Source: Dicyema japonicum (lineage: Eukaryota; Dicyemida; Rhombozoa; Dicyemidae). Taken from it: a DNA stretch of 64,000 nt. Each line of letters begins with the position of its first letter. Within the stretch, counting starts at the first letter, position 1. The stretch lies in assembly GCA_011109175.1 (NCBI GenBank), contig RDEW01000032.1, forward strand, positions 154,404 through 218,403, in the 5' to 3' direction. The notes below the pieces were generated by a model that ran no database searches, was not told the origin of the DNA, and saw only the letters and a program-made list of their open reading frames with translations. The position numbers were made by a program, and so were the translations under genes. This document shows, in pieces, positions 33,386-47,724 of the stretch.

Positions 33386-33424
33386 TTTTATTTTTTTATT
33401 GAAAAAAATTTATTAACCAAAGAA

Positions 33425-33935
33425 ACAAATGTTAGTTGAAGAAGCCGGCTGCATGGATAGCGAACGAGTTCCCTCGGAGTATGGCTACTCCAATCTTATG
33501 TCTTAGCCATAACGCTTCTCGTTGATCCCTATTCTTTCTGGCGAGGATTCCTCCGAATTCGCGCAACGGCTCCCGATAACTCGACCGGAACATGAGTAAA
33601 TCGGTAGCGGTCCCCGAGGGAGGAATATTTTTTGATTTTTGGTTTTCCGCGGTCTAAGCAGGTGTTCCAGGTGTCTGAACCGATTTGAAAAGATTCGTGC
33701 TTGAAAATGTGTCAACACAGGTTGCGTCCCAGACCAAAGATCTTCCAGATGTGTAAGGGAAAAGGGTCATCCCGTCAGTTCTATTTCGATCTCCTCGATC
33801 GAGACCCACTCGTTCAAGCTGAGATGGGAAATCTGTAGCCTGCAGAGCTCTGACGATCACATCGTTCAGAGCAGCGTGACGTGGTCCTTTTCCGGCGCTT
33901 CTTCTGCAGGACAGCGGGTGCTAGTTTTTGGAGAT
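33425..33935 (-). mobile_element. RLE-type LINE C-terminal fragment, divergent subfamily
   Basis: The minus-strand frame 33860-33654 reads TDGMTLFPYTSGRSLVWDAT then CVDTFSSTNLF, the endonuclease core with PD changed to TD. The terminal part (33530-33440) reads LWLRHKIGVAILRGNSFAIH then AAGFFN and stop, in another frame. Compared with 58431-59620 the wording differs enough to suggest a separate subfamily. Confidence 0.7.
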
Positions 33936-33939
33936 AGCT

Positions 33940-36900
33940 AATTTCTCAAGTCCATTTATATGGTTTGTACAACTCACCAGTATCCATCTACTTTTCATAG
34001 ACCTGAAGTTAAAATATCCAAGTTTCGAACACGATTCCTCTTTATAAAATTATTCGTTTTACTGTATCTCCGTTTCATTGGTTCTATTCATTTCTATGCT
34101 TAGCGTTACCGTGAAAGGTGTCATTTTCTTTGATGTTGAGCTTCTTATTCATTTATATCCTTAGCGAATGCTTGAAAGCATCTCATCTATTTAGTAACTG
34201 CGATATTATCAGTTTTTACTAGGAGTGTAGTACCAGCCCTAACATCCATAAACGAACGACAAGACAATGAAGCTGGAAGGGACAATTATTAGTTTTTACT
34301 AGAAGAGGTTGTATCAAACTTTAAAATTGGCATCAAATATAATTCGAAGGGTATCAAAGAGTCAGTAGACCTTTTTTAAATAGCGTCATCTTTATGTAGG
34401 AAGGGCTAGGAGTATTATTGAAGCATTTTTATCGCCAAATCAACATCCTGATGGTGTGGGTACTGGGTGTAATATTGGGTACTGCCCACCCATCAGCCAA
34501 TGATAAAATACCTAGAAGACCAGGCATGCTGAACACTATCAAAAAGCTTGATATATGGAGACATGCCAATTTCAGGTATATTTTACTATTTCGAACAATA
34601 TTAATTGATTTATTGATTATGCAAAACAAACTCCACTTCCAACGTTTCCAAAAATCTTTATTGATAATCTGAAACTACTGTCTACTATATTATTACATAA
34701 ACTGTTAAAAATAGCAGTTTACATAATTTACAACATTCTGCAGATAAGGGTAATAGTCTATAAATAAAATGACAAATTCCAAAGACGTGAAACACCAAAT
34801 TAACTACTTAAACAGAGATTTCAAGAAGGACGATGTTGCCGCACGAGCACGTATCGGCAGAACAAATAGATGATCGTAATTGCATGGACCTGGTCCTCGG
34901 TTGTTTATTTGACAAGTCATAGTCTATACTTTTCGCCCTTGATATTAGAATCAATAATTGAAAATCTCAATTTTTTAATTTTTTACATATTAGACATTTC
35001 TATTGTTCATATTATTATATAATTAAATTATGAAATAAACTGCGTAATAATTTGAAAATAGTAATATATAAAAACTACGTCAATTATAATTTTAAATAGT
35101 AAATTAAAATCTGATTCATTAGTGCTAAACAAATCTATTTAATTTATGGGAAAATACGAAATGGTAGGGGTCACCAAACGACTTCTACCCAAAAAGTATT
35201 TTCAAGAAATCAACAAACAAAGGATTGTCTCTGAAAATAAATCCAAAATCTGATTCAATGTTCCAATTCATATATAAACAAAATTAGAATTTCAAATACA
35301 ACAAAACTTTTATGACGAAAAACTTAAAATCATAATCGAAACGAAAAACTTAAAATCATAAAAATTGAATTCAATTATTTTATTTTCTGATAAAATTAGA
35401 AAGAATTTTTAGTTTAATTTTAAATTATATCATTTTGATTGTAATGATTATTGACTTTCCAAAATTCACGCATATATTTCACACAAATTTATTTTATTGT
35501 CATTTATCATTGAGAAGTTTTTTTTTCCACTATGAAAATATTTTTTAATTGAATGCGTTTCTAGTGGATAAACATTTTTAATTTTTTAAAACTTCCTAAT
35601 CGCTTCCTATTTCAACAAAATAAAGCAAGAAAAACAGCAAAGTTGACAATGTCTAGCTGATGATTTTCTATTTTGATCTTCATTGTAATATGCTAATAGA
35701 GATTGATTAAAGGAAAAAATCTTTTTCATGGTTGCTCAATTATTTCAACAAACAAAAACCCTTATTAAGTTATAAAGTCTGTACGGTCATTTTGGTGTAA
35801 TTATTTCCGATGTAATCATTGTAAAAACGACTCACTAAAATAAATGTAATTTTCTGAATAGAGTATATTGTGATCTTGTCATTTTCACCGTTTCGTTGTT
35901 CATATAATAGAAGGATGGCAAGAGTATTTTCAATAATATGAGTAGAATGGATTTCCAAAAAACAATTAAACAACGTAATACAAAATCCACTGGACATAAT
36001 ATTCGTTGGTTACTTATTAACAATTCCTTATTTAATACGATACTGTGACTGCAGAAATATTTATAGCAACAATATAATCAACAAGGAAATATGTTATGAA
36101 GATTATTATTTCTAAGCTAAAGAGGCCTTATCAACTAAATACAACATGCTCGACTGAACAATGGCATAATTCTGTTTCACTCACAAGTAAATTGCCTAAA
36201 TTAATTGTTGAAGAAAATTTCGTCAAATAAGTCATTTGTCTAAACAATTCTGTGTATTTTATGTTTTGTCTTGTTTTGTCCCCAGTAAAATGAAATTGTT
36301 TGCACTATATAATAAGTGGATATATAGCAAATTATATTTTCATTCAAACTGAAGCTAGTTATAGTGAATATGATATGAATTTGACCCCTTTGATGTGTGG
36401 TTGATGGAGCACTAATATACAAATAGTTTCATTGGAAATTGATGTTTTCGTGATTGTCTAATAAAATTGAAGAATCATTGCAATTTGAAAGCAAATGCTT
36501 AGTACATCGGAATATCTTTATTATGAAAAATTTTATTTAAGAAATTCGAATGGCATATATTTTAAAATTTCCGTGCATCAATAATAGTAGCCGTTAATGT
36601 TTTTGTTATTTTGAGGTTTTGGAGAAAATATAAACCTTTTTTATATCAGCCAGTTGAATACGTTCTCACAGCAGTTTTGATGATCCTTTAGAGATCTAAC
36701 GTATTTGGGAAATTGTCTCTAACTGATTTACGAAAAGTAACACATACTTTGGAATAAACTCGAGTTTTAGAATTTAGATGGCTTACTAAAATACTTCAAT
36801 GGTCAGATATTTTTCATTTCAGTGATTTATTCACAAAAGTTAGATTTTGTTATCAAATTTGTTGTTAAATATTTTTGTTTTTTTACTTAGGAAAATTAGC

Positions 36901-37650
36901 CATTTTCTTTGATTCAGCAATGATCGAGACGCATTCCAGTTACTTGAAGTTCAAGAGAGAGACTAGTAGATCAAAACCTTCAAAAATCAAAAGTATTTGG
37001 GACACTTGGATGGTAAGACAGTCTTCGTCAAGATACATAACGACTGGATTAGATTATTTCCGTAATCCCTTTCTTTCCTACATTATTGGAATAAGAGGAT
37101 TGTCGAAAAGAGAAATAGGAGATTAATTATAATATCGAGAGTGAACAACGAGCTTCGAGAAACCTATTGCTCTTCCAAAAAATGTCATTTGACTGCATCG
37201 TTAAGATCATAGATTACTTCTATGTTAAGTCAACAGATAATCCACCAAGTTCCTTTAACTTTGGGCTGGGCGAAATTCGAACTCAGATAATAGGTGCACC
37301 AGACGGTTTTTTGCGAAAACTTCGAGTTTCCAACGTCTTCTCACCTCGTCCATGCTCACGTGATGACAATAAATAGACATTATGTGCAATAGATGTATAA
37401 TACTACTTCAACCTTCCGACCAATTAACCCCTTGGTTTGCTGACATGTATATCCTTTGTTAATTATTTTTAGTAAAAACATTTTAAAATTTAAAAATGAC
37501 AATAAATCTAAGTTATTTATTATTAATTACTGTATTATTAACAATAAAATATTATTTATTGTCGTATGTGATAGCGTCCGGGGTGTTGATACTGTCCGAG
37601 TCGATAAGACAAATTTATCACTTGAAAACATTAACAACCACTAAGTTTTG
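33940..37650. other. Long AT-rich stretch without a recognisable gene
   Basis: Open pieces such as 34418-34672, 36875-37126 and 37167-37376 were read and have no recognisable domain, and no tiny-intron gene model could be built. No SINE or LINE copy was recognised. Confidence 0.45.
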
Positions 37651-37654
37651 CTTC

Positions 37655-37840
37655 GAAAGATCTGTCCCTTGTTCCTTCAAAAAACAAAAAAAATTATTTT
37701 GAGTCAATGAGATGATTAAACGTGCAAAGGGTTGAAAATAGAAGAGGTCGAAGGATCGGTTCCTTTTTTCCTCAAAAAACAAAAAATTTATTTTGAGTCA
37801 ATAAAGCGAATATGCGTGAAAAAGTTGAAAAAGAGTTTTG
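37655..37840. repeat. Local tandem duplication, two units of about 90-100 bp
   Basis: Both units contain TTCCTTCAAAAAACAAAAAA or close, TTATTTTGAGTCAAT and a GTTGAAAA end, starting near 37660 and 37755. No function is evident. Confidence 0.6.
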
Positions 37841-37984
37841 TAACACTGAAGTTTCAGCATTATTATGTGATAGCGGATAACTGCGATTCATGGTAGACCA
37901 AGACACCCTCAATCACAAGGGCAGTAAAACGCAATAATCAAACGCTAAAAAACTCTATTTCAATCCAAATCTAATAATTGGATT

Positions 37985-38400
37985 GAATATTGAAAACTAC
38001 TGCTACTGGAAAGTCACCTTTCAAGTTAGCTTTAGAGATTTTATTTTTAGACTATTATTTGGAACTTCGTGAATTCAATACTGTTTCTGTGTCTGATAAT
38101 AAAGTGATCGAATTACCAGCCCAAAGAACTTAACAATTTTCAGATGATGAAATTCAAGAAACTTGTTCTATTTCAGAAATCGAATTTGATCATCAAACAT
38201 TAGAACAAAAATTATAAAAGAAAAGTGAAAGAAAACGCGAATAAAAATTTTTAAAAAATATGTCAAAATAGGAGATACTGTTTTCATCAAATAAAGATTT
38301 TGATAACAACCTGAAGACAAAAAAAATGCCTTGGAGTTTTTTTGAAAGGGAACATTATGTTGTTATAGAGGAACATTTACATTTTGTTATAATTAAGGGA
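37985..38400 (+). pseudogene. Integrase remnant (end of core and C-terminal domain)
   Basis: The plus strand reads LKTTATGKSPFKLAL, the phrase after the catalytic Glu in retroelement-type integrases. Further down, KKYVKIGDTVFIK, then DNNLKTKKMPWSFF and YVVIEEH resemble the C-terminal SH3-like part. Stops intervene. It may be a Ginger-like or Ty3-type copy. Confidence 0.4.
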
Positions 38401-38688
38401 GTTTCTGCGGAAAAAAAAAAAAGTTTCAAAATCAAAAATTAATTAGGCTTCAAGTACAGTTTATTTGTCTGATAGTAAAGAAGTTTTTGATTTTTTTAAA
38501 TCGTTTTTGTATTCACTCCAGAATTAATTACTATCAGATACTCTGTTCACTGTCCATCGATGAATCACGTTACATTCGAAGAAATACTACTTTTACCTGC
38601 GAGATCGAAAGAGCAGTGCGTGTCTTGTGGATATTGCAAGGCGAGGAAGTACTGGTTGAATTGCAATTCTAGTGTGTGATTTTTCCAG

Positions 38689-38757
38689 TGACGCTGTCAT
38701 CAGTGGATATTCACTCCGGAACTGGATAGTAAAAAGGTCCCACACACAAGAAAAATG
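38689..38757 (+). repeat. SINE fragment
   Basis: It holds GTGACGCTGTCATCAGTGGA, TATTCACTCCGGAACTGGAT and CACACACAAGAAAA from the middle of the tRNA-derived SINE. Both ends are missing. Confidence 0.7.
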
Positions 38758-38879
38758 TATTTAAGTGATAAAAATTGATCTTTCATAATTAATAATAATT
38801 AAAAGAGTCTCCCTACCCCTGGGATGATATCGCAGAGTTTTTATGAAAAAAGTAGAATGAATCGGAACTCAAATTGGAA

Positions 38880-40075
38880 GCCATGACTCGGAGGATTTTC
38901 TGGTTTTATTATCAAACACGTGACAAAGGAAGATTATCCCTGTCAGGATCCCAAGGCTTCCGGGATCTCAATTGCTTCTGCCCTTTCTTCTTGCATTGAG
39001 AAAGCTGTGTCCAATGGCTCGAAAAGGATTGGATGTTCTTTTCTCTTTTCCTTGTCCTGGCTATGGGGTTAGAGCGTAAGCCGGCCCCATCTTCTCGGAA
39101 ACCCTCTCTATCCCATGTCCTGAAGAAGCGCGTGAGTGCCTTTATGGATTCATGGAGTCCCTGCCTGAAAAATTATTTGTTTCCCAGTTGATTACTTCCC
39201 AAAGCCCAATTCCAAACAATCCAGTATGGCTCCTGAGAGGCTTCGCTCTCGTGTCAGGAGGAAATTGATGGAGGGCGACCTTACTGCTGCAGTTCGAACT
39301 GTTTGTACGGATTCTGACCCAGTGAAAGCCACTCAGGAGACACTCTGTATATTGGGACAGAAGCATCCTCCAGAACCAGAAGACTTTTGTGAACCTGTTC
39401 GACCAGAACAATCTATGCATGGTATTTCCACTTTAGTCATTTACAACGCTCTTCGTTCTTTCCGAAGAAGTAGTAGTGGAGGAGTTTACGGTCTCAAACC
39501 TGGCCAGAAAAATGGTGGTATTCGCCCCATTGCAATTGGAACGTATTTCGACGTTTATTCCGCAAAAATAGCTTGTCGTTTTGTTATCTCCCGAATTTCA
39601 GCCGAATTTTGTCCTTCGCAGCTTGGTGTCGGAATCAATGGCGGCTGTGAAGCTGGGATCCACGCAGTGAGAGAATTTGCGTCACAATCAGCTGAATTGA
39701 ATGTTGAGGACAGAGTTTTATTCAAATTGACCTCCGGAATGCCTTCAATTCATCAGAAGGACACCGTCCTTGATACCTGTAGGAGGAGGATTCCTCAGAT
39801 TTTATCCTTTGTATATCTCGCGTATTCGGATTCATCCCCTCTTGTTTTTGGCAGTGGAATTATTTCATCCGGATCCGGAGTTCAACAGGGAGACCCAATC
39901 GGTCCTCTTCTATTTGCTTTGTCTATCGACCATGTTGCCCAGGACCGTTGCACTCCACTAAACGTCTGGTATCTGGACGATTGTATTCTCGGTGGAAGTC
40001 CCGATGATATTCCCTCCAAAGTTGCATCGATCAGACGTTTGTGTGGAAAAATCGGTCTGGAATTTAACAATTAAA
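38880..40075 (+). mobile_element. RLE-type LINE, RT portion with an internal deletion
   Basis: A 282-codon open frame (39226-40074) holds the RT: SSGGVYGLKPG, then abruptly KNGGIRPIAIG, skipping about 60 residues found in the 52400-55145 copy. It continues with QLGVGINGGCEAGIHAVREF, GVQQGDPIGPLLFALSID and NVWYLDDCILGGS, with the catalytic YLDD. The first palm aspartate region is altered (FKLTSGMPSIHQKD instead of VKLDIKNAFNSLRRD), so the enzyme would be inactive. The copy stops right after the palm at LEFNN. It is the longest single open frame in the window. Confidence 0.85.
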
Positions 40076-40079
40076 AGTG

Positions 40080-41155
40080 CGAAGCAATTAATCTGAATTT
40101 GAGTCCGATTCATTCTACCTTTTTCATAGAAAACTATGCCTGACAATAATCAATAAAATCTCTTCCCTAGTGAGTCTAAACATTACGGACAAGGTTTCGC
40201 AGTCCATGAACATCTTGTACCACGGATACATCAATTTTGGAAAGTCAACGACAGGATTAGTGTTCTGCAAATTAGGATAAATGACATGTGCCCTTCCAAA
40301 AGTTACATGACAGTCATTAACGTGTATGCTCCACATAGTGGCAGATTTTTGAAAAATCCTATGAACTGGATGACTTCTACTGTCAATAAAATGTTTAGAA
40401 CATTTAAAATTAACATTCCGTCCGAGTTTTCATGTAGAACTACGGTTAAGTTTCTTGCAGAAAAAAACATAAATAAGTTGACAAAATTATTAAAATTTAT
40501 TATTAAATTTTAGAAACGAAAAAAGTGAATCATTATGAAAGAAGCCCTGGAATTTACAAAAAAATATCCAATTGTATTCTTCTAAACAAAAACATTTCGA
40601 TATGATAATTTCCAAAAAAATATGTGGGAAATATTGACAAATAATGGGTGGAGACACATGTAAAATGGAAATATTTTTCTTAATGAAAATTCCTGATCGC
40701 AAAAAAACAGTATACCAAAGAGATATAGACAATTTGGAAGTTAATTCAACAATTATAACAGACTCTTGAGGATATTAAACAAAAATCTTATTCAAAAATC
40801 GATATATTGATAATAAATTTTTCATTATATATTTTACAAAAAAGATGAAAATTTGATAAATTTGTTTCACTAAATACCAAAAAATCAAATAGTGAGGAAA
40901 ATCCATATTTATTAATTGCCAAAATATATATATATAAACATTTTGAAAACAGGCTTCAACACTATTTGACGATTCCATAATATATATAATATTGAAGAAA
41001 TTGTAAGGCACTACATAGAGAAATAATATACAGACATGCAGCCAACCACAAGAACGTGGCAACTGCACGCCAATTTATATTCGTACGTTTTAAAAGGTTT
41101 ACCATCTTGTAAAATAATTTTTAAAAATATGTATAAATTAAATTAATATAAATTC
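40080..41155. other. AT-rich DNA, no gene recognised
   Basis: The minus-strand open piece at 41068-40775 is hydrophobic by composition only. No feature supported. Confidence 0.45.
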
Positions 41156-41159
41156 GTCA

Positions 41160-41951
41160 AAATTTGACTTTAATAAGTATATCTAACTTTTCCTTCGTCT
41201 TTTTTCATTGCCTCTCTGAGTCGCGTCACGATTGCATTCCCAATATCACTGGTGACTCCTTTACCAATTTGACTAAATTTTCTGAATTTTCAAATACGTT
41301 TGGAATGAAACAGAACTGATATTCGAGGGCTAGACTTCTTAACCTTCTCTATTATGAATCTTTAGCATCCTGATAGTCTGAATAAACAATACATACAAGC
41401 TGAGAGGCTATAAACGAGTTTTACTCGCCTTACAGCGACTATTTTGAGGTTTACAGATGTAGAAACTGTGGCGCAAACCAATTCCGATAAAGAGGCTTTC
41501 GTTGTCCAACAAAGTGGTTGGAGTTTCGCTCACATCCACTGTCTTCTATGTTAGCTACTCGAAGAAAAGGGAGGCGATGCTGATTTAATCTTTTCTCCTT
41601 TCCGAAAACTAGTTTGAAACCTTATTCAATGATTTCTAATACAGTTTATTCATGGAACATCTAAGTTTCGAAAATAAGTGTGGAAGTATTATTAGTAAAT
41701 TATATGTTGTTGGTTAAATGCACTTCCGCGTTACCCATAAAATATGGTTCCACATGTGCAGTGCTCTTCACTATCCGATCTACCAGTTTGCTTAATGTAA
41801 CTTTCCTCTCAGCAATGTCTCTGCATTTATCAAAGAAATTCATGTATAAGGTCTCCTGTTTGGTTTTCGAAGCTAAGTTGTAATTGTAACGGGGTAGAAT
41901 AGATAGACTGAGAGTACGATAAAGACAGTCATTATTAGAGGTTTCAACCAC
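41160..41951 (-). other. Unrecognised, possibly coding region (exon-like pieces on the minus strand)
   Basis: Two minus-strand pieces have coding-like wording: 41951-41700 (NFFDKCRDIAERKVTLSKLV and STAHVEPYFMGNAEVHL) and 41275-41172 (QIGKGVTSDIGNAIVTRLRE, then AMKKDEGKVRYTY and a stop). Between them several GT...TTTAG segments of 19-28 nt could be introns, for example ending just before CAAATTGGTAAAGG. No consistent frame across all pieces could be built, and no family was recognised. It could be a real tiny-intron gene or a decayed one. Confidence 0.3.
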
Positions 41952-41954
41952 TCA

Positions 41955-43855
41955 ACCAACATATACCTTATATGTGTAGTCTTTTAGAACCAATCATCCC
42001 TATCCACTCACATTAACTCCAAGTTTATTTGAGCATATTCGAAATCAAGCTAAATTTAAAATATTTTCGGAATATTTTTGAAGTTGGAATAGTCTTTAAA
42101 ATAATTGTTACTTGATAAAATTTTATTATTTGAGCTATGTGTCCGTCCTTTCACAAAGAGTTCGTAGTTGTGAGTTTACAATGCTGGGTTTTGCCAATTT
42201 AAGGATTGGCCAATTTGCGAGGGTCACACCTGGAGCCAAAAGGGAAGAGGAGGAACAGAAGAAACAAACAAAAAATCTTCAAGTAACAACATCACCACAT
42301 TAACGTTGACGCCACGTGGTATAGTGTAAATCTCTAACCTAAATAGAAAAGAACTTCTGAGTATCGTAACTATATTAAGGATTACTCTCAAAGATTCGCC
42401 TCCTCTTTGGGTCTGACCCGATCACCTAAGTCATACTTTCCAATTTCTCAGCCACCACTTAAATAATTAATTTATATATTCGCATGAATTCTTAATTTAT
42501 AATATTCTTGATTAGTCAATTTATTTTTTTCAGGAAAGTTTATAACATTAATTCAAAAATATTACTAAATGGGTTTTTCATATTTTGATGGAGATCTACC
42601 GACAGCTGATTCAGCCGGGAGCAAGATAATGTTTGATTACATACTTTCGAGAGTTCTTTGGAGCATAACTGATTCGTTTAAGTCATCATTGCTTCTCCAA
42701 TGGATAGTCATCCATATAATTCTTGAAGCCGTCCCACGTCATACCCAGGGAATAATCTTTATTGGCATTCGTAGAGAAGCAAGAACTCACTTCCAAGGAG
42801 GTTGTACTTATGATATTTTCCGAATCAACTTGTTTTAGGCGGTCCTGATATTTAATAACCAGAAAAATTATATCTAAGTTTTTTTTATGACTGAAGACTG
42901 AGGGTGATTTTGAGATTTAAATAAATGGAAAACTATCCCCTTGCAGCCCAATAATATTTTAAGTGAACTTTAATTTTATGGGAAAATTTTCTCACAATGG
43001 GAAAAGTGTTCTGGTGAGTGAACTTCAAAACGTTAATGATCTCGTCCTTGTGCCTTCCGTCATAAGAGTACTTATGCTGTATAACGAACCATTAAACGCG
43101 GCGGTATAGAACAAATGTGTTTTTGGGTTTTTTCCTAGTCGCATCAAACAACAGGGAACTCTCATCAACTCTTCCATTCTTTTCCTAATGACAAGCATTA
43201 AAAGAGGTACACTCCCTTGTGAATCATCTAAACTGAGAAACCGTGCTTTTCTTGGATTAAATAAAAGACTTAAGAAATTTAAGTAATACAAGACCATCCA
43301 CGTTTTGTCAACATAAAAAATAATCTATTAGTCAGCATATTGTTTATGAATCGTTAGGATGAACTGGTGGACGCAGTTCTGTTATACTAACTGTCATCAT
43401 CCTACTAAGGCATCTGTAACTTTTCGTTCACCTTCTAAATGGACTAAGAAGAGTCGGTAACGCGAGTTTTCTTGAAATGCTCCACATTTATCCGTAAAAC
43501 ATGGGGTTGTCGAAAAAGCAAAAATCCCTGAATTATCATCAGTAAGTAGATGTTGAGCTTTGTATTATAACTACTTGAAGTCAATATTTATCACTGATTC
43601 ATTCTGAGATCTATTCCACGTGTCAATGGAGTTGAGAACTTGGGAAATAATGTCATTGAAAATAAGCAATTAAAATAATTTATAATTCGCACGAAAACAC
43701 GCAAACTGTAGGGGCATAGTTCACTGACATAGTTGATGGTCAAGAAGACATCTTTGTAATTAATTCAAGGTCTTTACTGTATATATTCCACTTCATTGAC
43801 TTATCATTAAACTCACAGAACCAAAGAATGTCGTATTAACTGAGTTGCTATTTAT
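41955..43855. other. No gene recognised
   Basis: Open pieces at 42112-42303, 42569-42838 and 43297-43025 (minus) carry no known motif. Mixed AT-rich DNA. Confidence 0.4.
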
Positions 43856-43859
43856 GCTT

Positions 43860-44010
43860 AAGATCATTTACACCAGACGTCTCAAGCATTTCCTGTCCAC
43901 TGCATGCGACCGTAGTCCTCTGAGTCGTCTGTATAATCGAGTTTCTTTCCAATCATTTTTAAGTCTTTGTTGAGGGCCACAGAGAGTGACTAGTTGATTT
44001 ATAACAGATA
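43860..44010 (-). mobile_element. RTE-like LINE C-terminal fragment
   Basis: The minus strand reads VTLSVALNKDLKMIGKKLDY then TDDSEDYGRM, matching RVTLPVALIKDLNGIG and DDLDELR of the other copies. Short and frameshifted. Confidence 0.5.
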
Positions 44011-44339
44011 AATTAATCCATCGGATATTTTTTATCATTAAGGTGTTCGAATTAAGTTATTTTTGGCTTTCTCTTAGGTTTACAAATCAATAATTGATTT
44101 TAATTTATTAAAAAACCTCTAGATCGCTTAAGCTGATACTCGTGAGGATGATATCCTCCACTGCTCCTCTCATTGGCCATTGAGTCAGTTCATACAGAAA
44201 ATTATTAAATGAAATGAAAATTCCAAGTGACCAAGTATTACCAAGCTAACGACTCACATGAACCTGACACGCTCAAGTAGAGACCTTTGACTCGATGGTT
44301 CTCCTTCGAGCCCACACTAACGCATATTGGACGCAGAAC

Positions 44340-44870
44340 TGGTTGCTTGTAGTTGAACTGTCACGCCCTCAGTTCTTATGAATTAAAGATTCCGGTGACG
44401 TTAAAAGAAAACCTTCCAAAGTTATTCGTTCCGAAACTTTTAATGCTATTTCGTTCCGTAATTTAATCCAAGTTATCAAAATGGCTTGATGATCCTATAT
44501 CGATCCTACGTAAGCTCGTTGGGTAAGGTCTTCTCCTGATCATGTTGGATCAAGCCTCCTCCGTTATGCCATCGGATTGGAATCTCCTAGAGCGTCGGCA
44601 TCATATTAATTTTGTCCATAGACCACTCTCTGTCATTTCGTGATTTTTCCAGCATTAGTCTAAGAAATCGAGGGCCTTATATATTTTCGACATGCTGTGA
44701 GAAACATACGTGTTTATCGAAGATCACTCCAGGGATTTTTTGCCATTTCTGGCAATGATTCCCATCCAAGTTAATTTCAATTGACTTGTTTGACATTTTC
44801 TTGTCCAAGGTGAATAGGGATAAAAGGATTATTCAGGGATAATTGTGAGTCAGTCGTGGCCATTAATACG
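44340..44870 (-). mobile_element. Jockey-like LINE thumb remnant
   Basis: The minus strand at about 44800-44680 reads KSIEINLDGNHCQKWQKIPG then VIFDKHVCFSQHVENI. The phrase LGVIFD/xHVxxxxH directly after the RT palm is characteristic of Jockey/I-type LINEs. A short downstream piece (KALDFLRLML) follows in another frame. Confidence 0.55.
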
Positions 44871-45001
44871 GAGGAATCTATCAAATTATAATTTGACACT
44901 GCACTTTTAAAATAAGACATTTAAAAAATAATAAATATAATATATTCTTAAAATTAATTAGAATTATTAAAATAATAAAATCAATTCTAACCACTGTGTG
45001 C

Positions 45002-46051
<1,050 letters not shown>

Positions 46052-46054
46052 TTA

Positions 46055-46915
46055 CTAATTTGACTGTCTAATTTTTATTATCTGAGATGGTATTTGTCAG
46101 TGCTATTGCCTAGGATAATCTACTGTTTAATTTTTACTCGGAAACTATTGCCCGACGTTATTGATTAGATTTTCGTTTATCTTTATGACTAGGAAATTCT
46201 CATTATCTATTTATTCCTCCTAATAAATAAATGCACTTTATTGATTAATTTCTTTGTTATTGACCTCGCTTAGAATACAACCTAGAGTTCCGTTAGCGCC
46301 GCTGGATATTTGAGAGAATCTCGTTCGCATCCTGAGGTTCATGTTTTGTTCCTACAAAGCAATTCAATCAAATGCCCTTTGAGTTGGTCTTGTGATGATA
46401 ATCTTTCAAGGGTATCCGCATATCATCTCCAATTATGGACCATTTCAACATTGGAATAAGTTTATTATCATCGACAATCATTGAGTATCAGTGATCGTCG
46501 GTTTCAATGACAATAATATCTGATCGAATAGATTAAGGTTCGAACTGGATAAGATACGAAGTTTGATTGAATGTCACCCAACACTGAAAATTCCTGTATT
46601 TTAGTATTTTTTAGCAACTACTGACTATAATCTACACTTTTGATCTCAATGCTGACAATCAAATCAATTCTCCTACATGTTACAACCTGTATGGTTTCAA
46701 ATCTGAATTTTAGTGTATCCTACACTGAAACTTAGTATATCCTATGTCTGCTAAGCATACAAAATAGGAAGGATGACAGATTACATTTGTCATAATGACA
46801 TTTAGTCAAGTAGAATTTAGTCGTCATCTAAATTTTATGCAAATTAACCTAAGGTGAAAGTCAATTAACTTTCATAAATTTAATATAATTTTAGCTGATG
46901 ACCACTGGTATGTGT
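46055..46915. other. PP1 downstream region, no gene recognised
   Basis: Just after the PP1 stop the sequence holds AATAAATAAA at about 46222-46231, a plausible polyadenylation signal region though 170 bases downstream. The remainder shows no feature. Confidence 0.4.
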
Positions 46916-46919
46916 GATT

Positions 46920-47720
46920 CTAAGTCGTCATGATTATGTCACGCACGGCAGCAGCGATCCAAGGCAAGTAAATCTTCGACCCAGATATTGGTGATGTCCA
47001 CATCGAATGGTGGAGATTTCCAGTATAATGGTATTTGGAAGCAATGACTCTCAGTCGCTGACGAGGTCGGCAGCATAGTACTTTGCCGTCTTCATGGTAC
47101 GGTTCAATGGGAGAACATGAATGATTCACAGGGTACATCATTTGTGGGGCGTTTTGTATTCTGTAAAAGTAGATATTAATATCCATAAAGTTACCAGAAT
47201 ACTTTAGTCACAACAGCGCATCAATAACACGAGAAACTATCTGTGTGGTAAGTTTCTCCAGTTTCTGTTGTTTACTGTCAGTGCAAGTAATTCATTGAGG
47301 TTAAGACATTTCCCAATTCATTTAAGACATACGCTGTGAAGAGTAATTTGTGGTTATTTCGAAGGCAAAAAGTGTCGAACAAGCATATATCGAAATTTCC
47401 TTTGTCTTTACACGGCCGCTGTGGTAAGCATGACCACTGTGCGACCAGGAATTTACACAAAAACATTCTTTAATTTGCTGCAATTTCCTCTAAATAACCA
47501 TTGCTGGGTTAATATGCGCCCATGGTTATTCTTTCGTTTAGAAATAGACTTTCATCTATTTCTACAATCATTACTACACCACCTATCATTGATTGTATAG
47601 ATAATACCGTTTTTGATATGATTGTTGTAATCAACGAATGCGCATAGATCTTTTATAGGGAAATATCCCCTTTTCTTGTAACAATTTAATTGAATCTTCA
47701 TTATTTTGAGGCAGAAGACG
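46920..47720 (-). mobile_element. Merlin/IS1016-like DNA transposon remnant
   Basis: The minus strand reads VEIDESLFLNERITM near 47560, then in another frame GRILTQQWLFRGNCSKLKNV and IPGRTVVML. IS1016/Merlin transposases have a VEIDESxFxxRKYxRGR phrase with the first catalytic aspartate, then QQWVFGG. A later YPVNHS near 47130 could correspond to their VNHSxxFVD motif. Frames are broken and no TIR was found. Confidence 0.5.
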
Positions 47721-47724
47721 GATT

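Noticed and set aside
33503-33718. Minus-strand open frame as a separate protein
   Set aside because: It is an out-of-frame reading of the C-terminal part of the RLE-type LINE fragment at 33425-33935.
36875-37376. Two consecutive plus-strand open pieces as a small gene
   Set aside because: No recognisable domain, no consistent tiny-intron model and no similarity between the pieces and any known family.
37655-37840. CRISPR-like repeat array
   Set aside because: There are only two diverged units with no regular spacers, in a eukaryotic context.
39226-40074. Host gene, because it is the longest open frame in the window
   Set aside because: The translation is a reverse transcriptase (GVQQGDPIGPLLF, YLDD) with an internal deletion and a changed palm, matching the LINE at 52400-55145.
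46920-47186. Independent protein-coding gene on the minus strand
   Set aside because: It lies directly downstream of Merlin-like transposase phrases, and its only recognisable motif (VNHS) fits the end of that transposase in a shifted frame.
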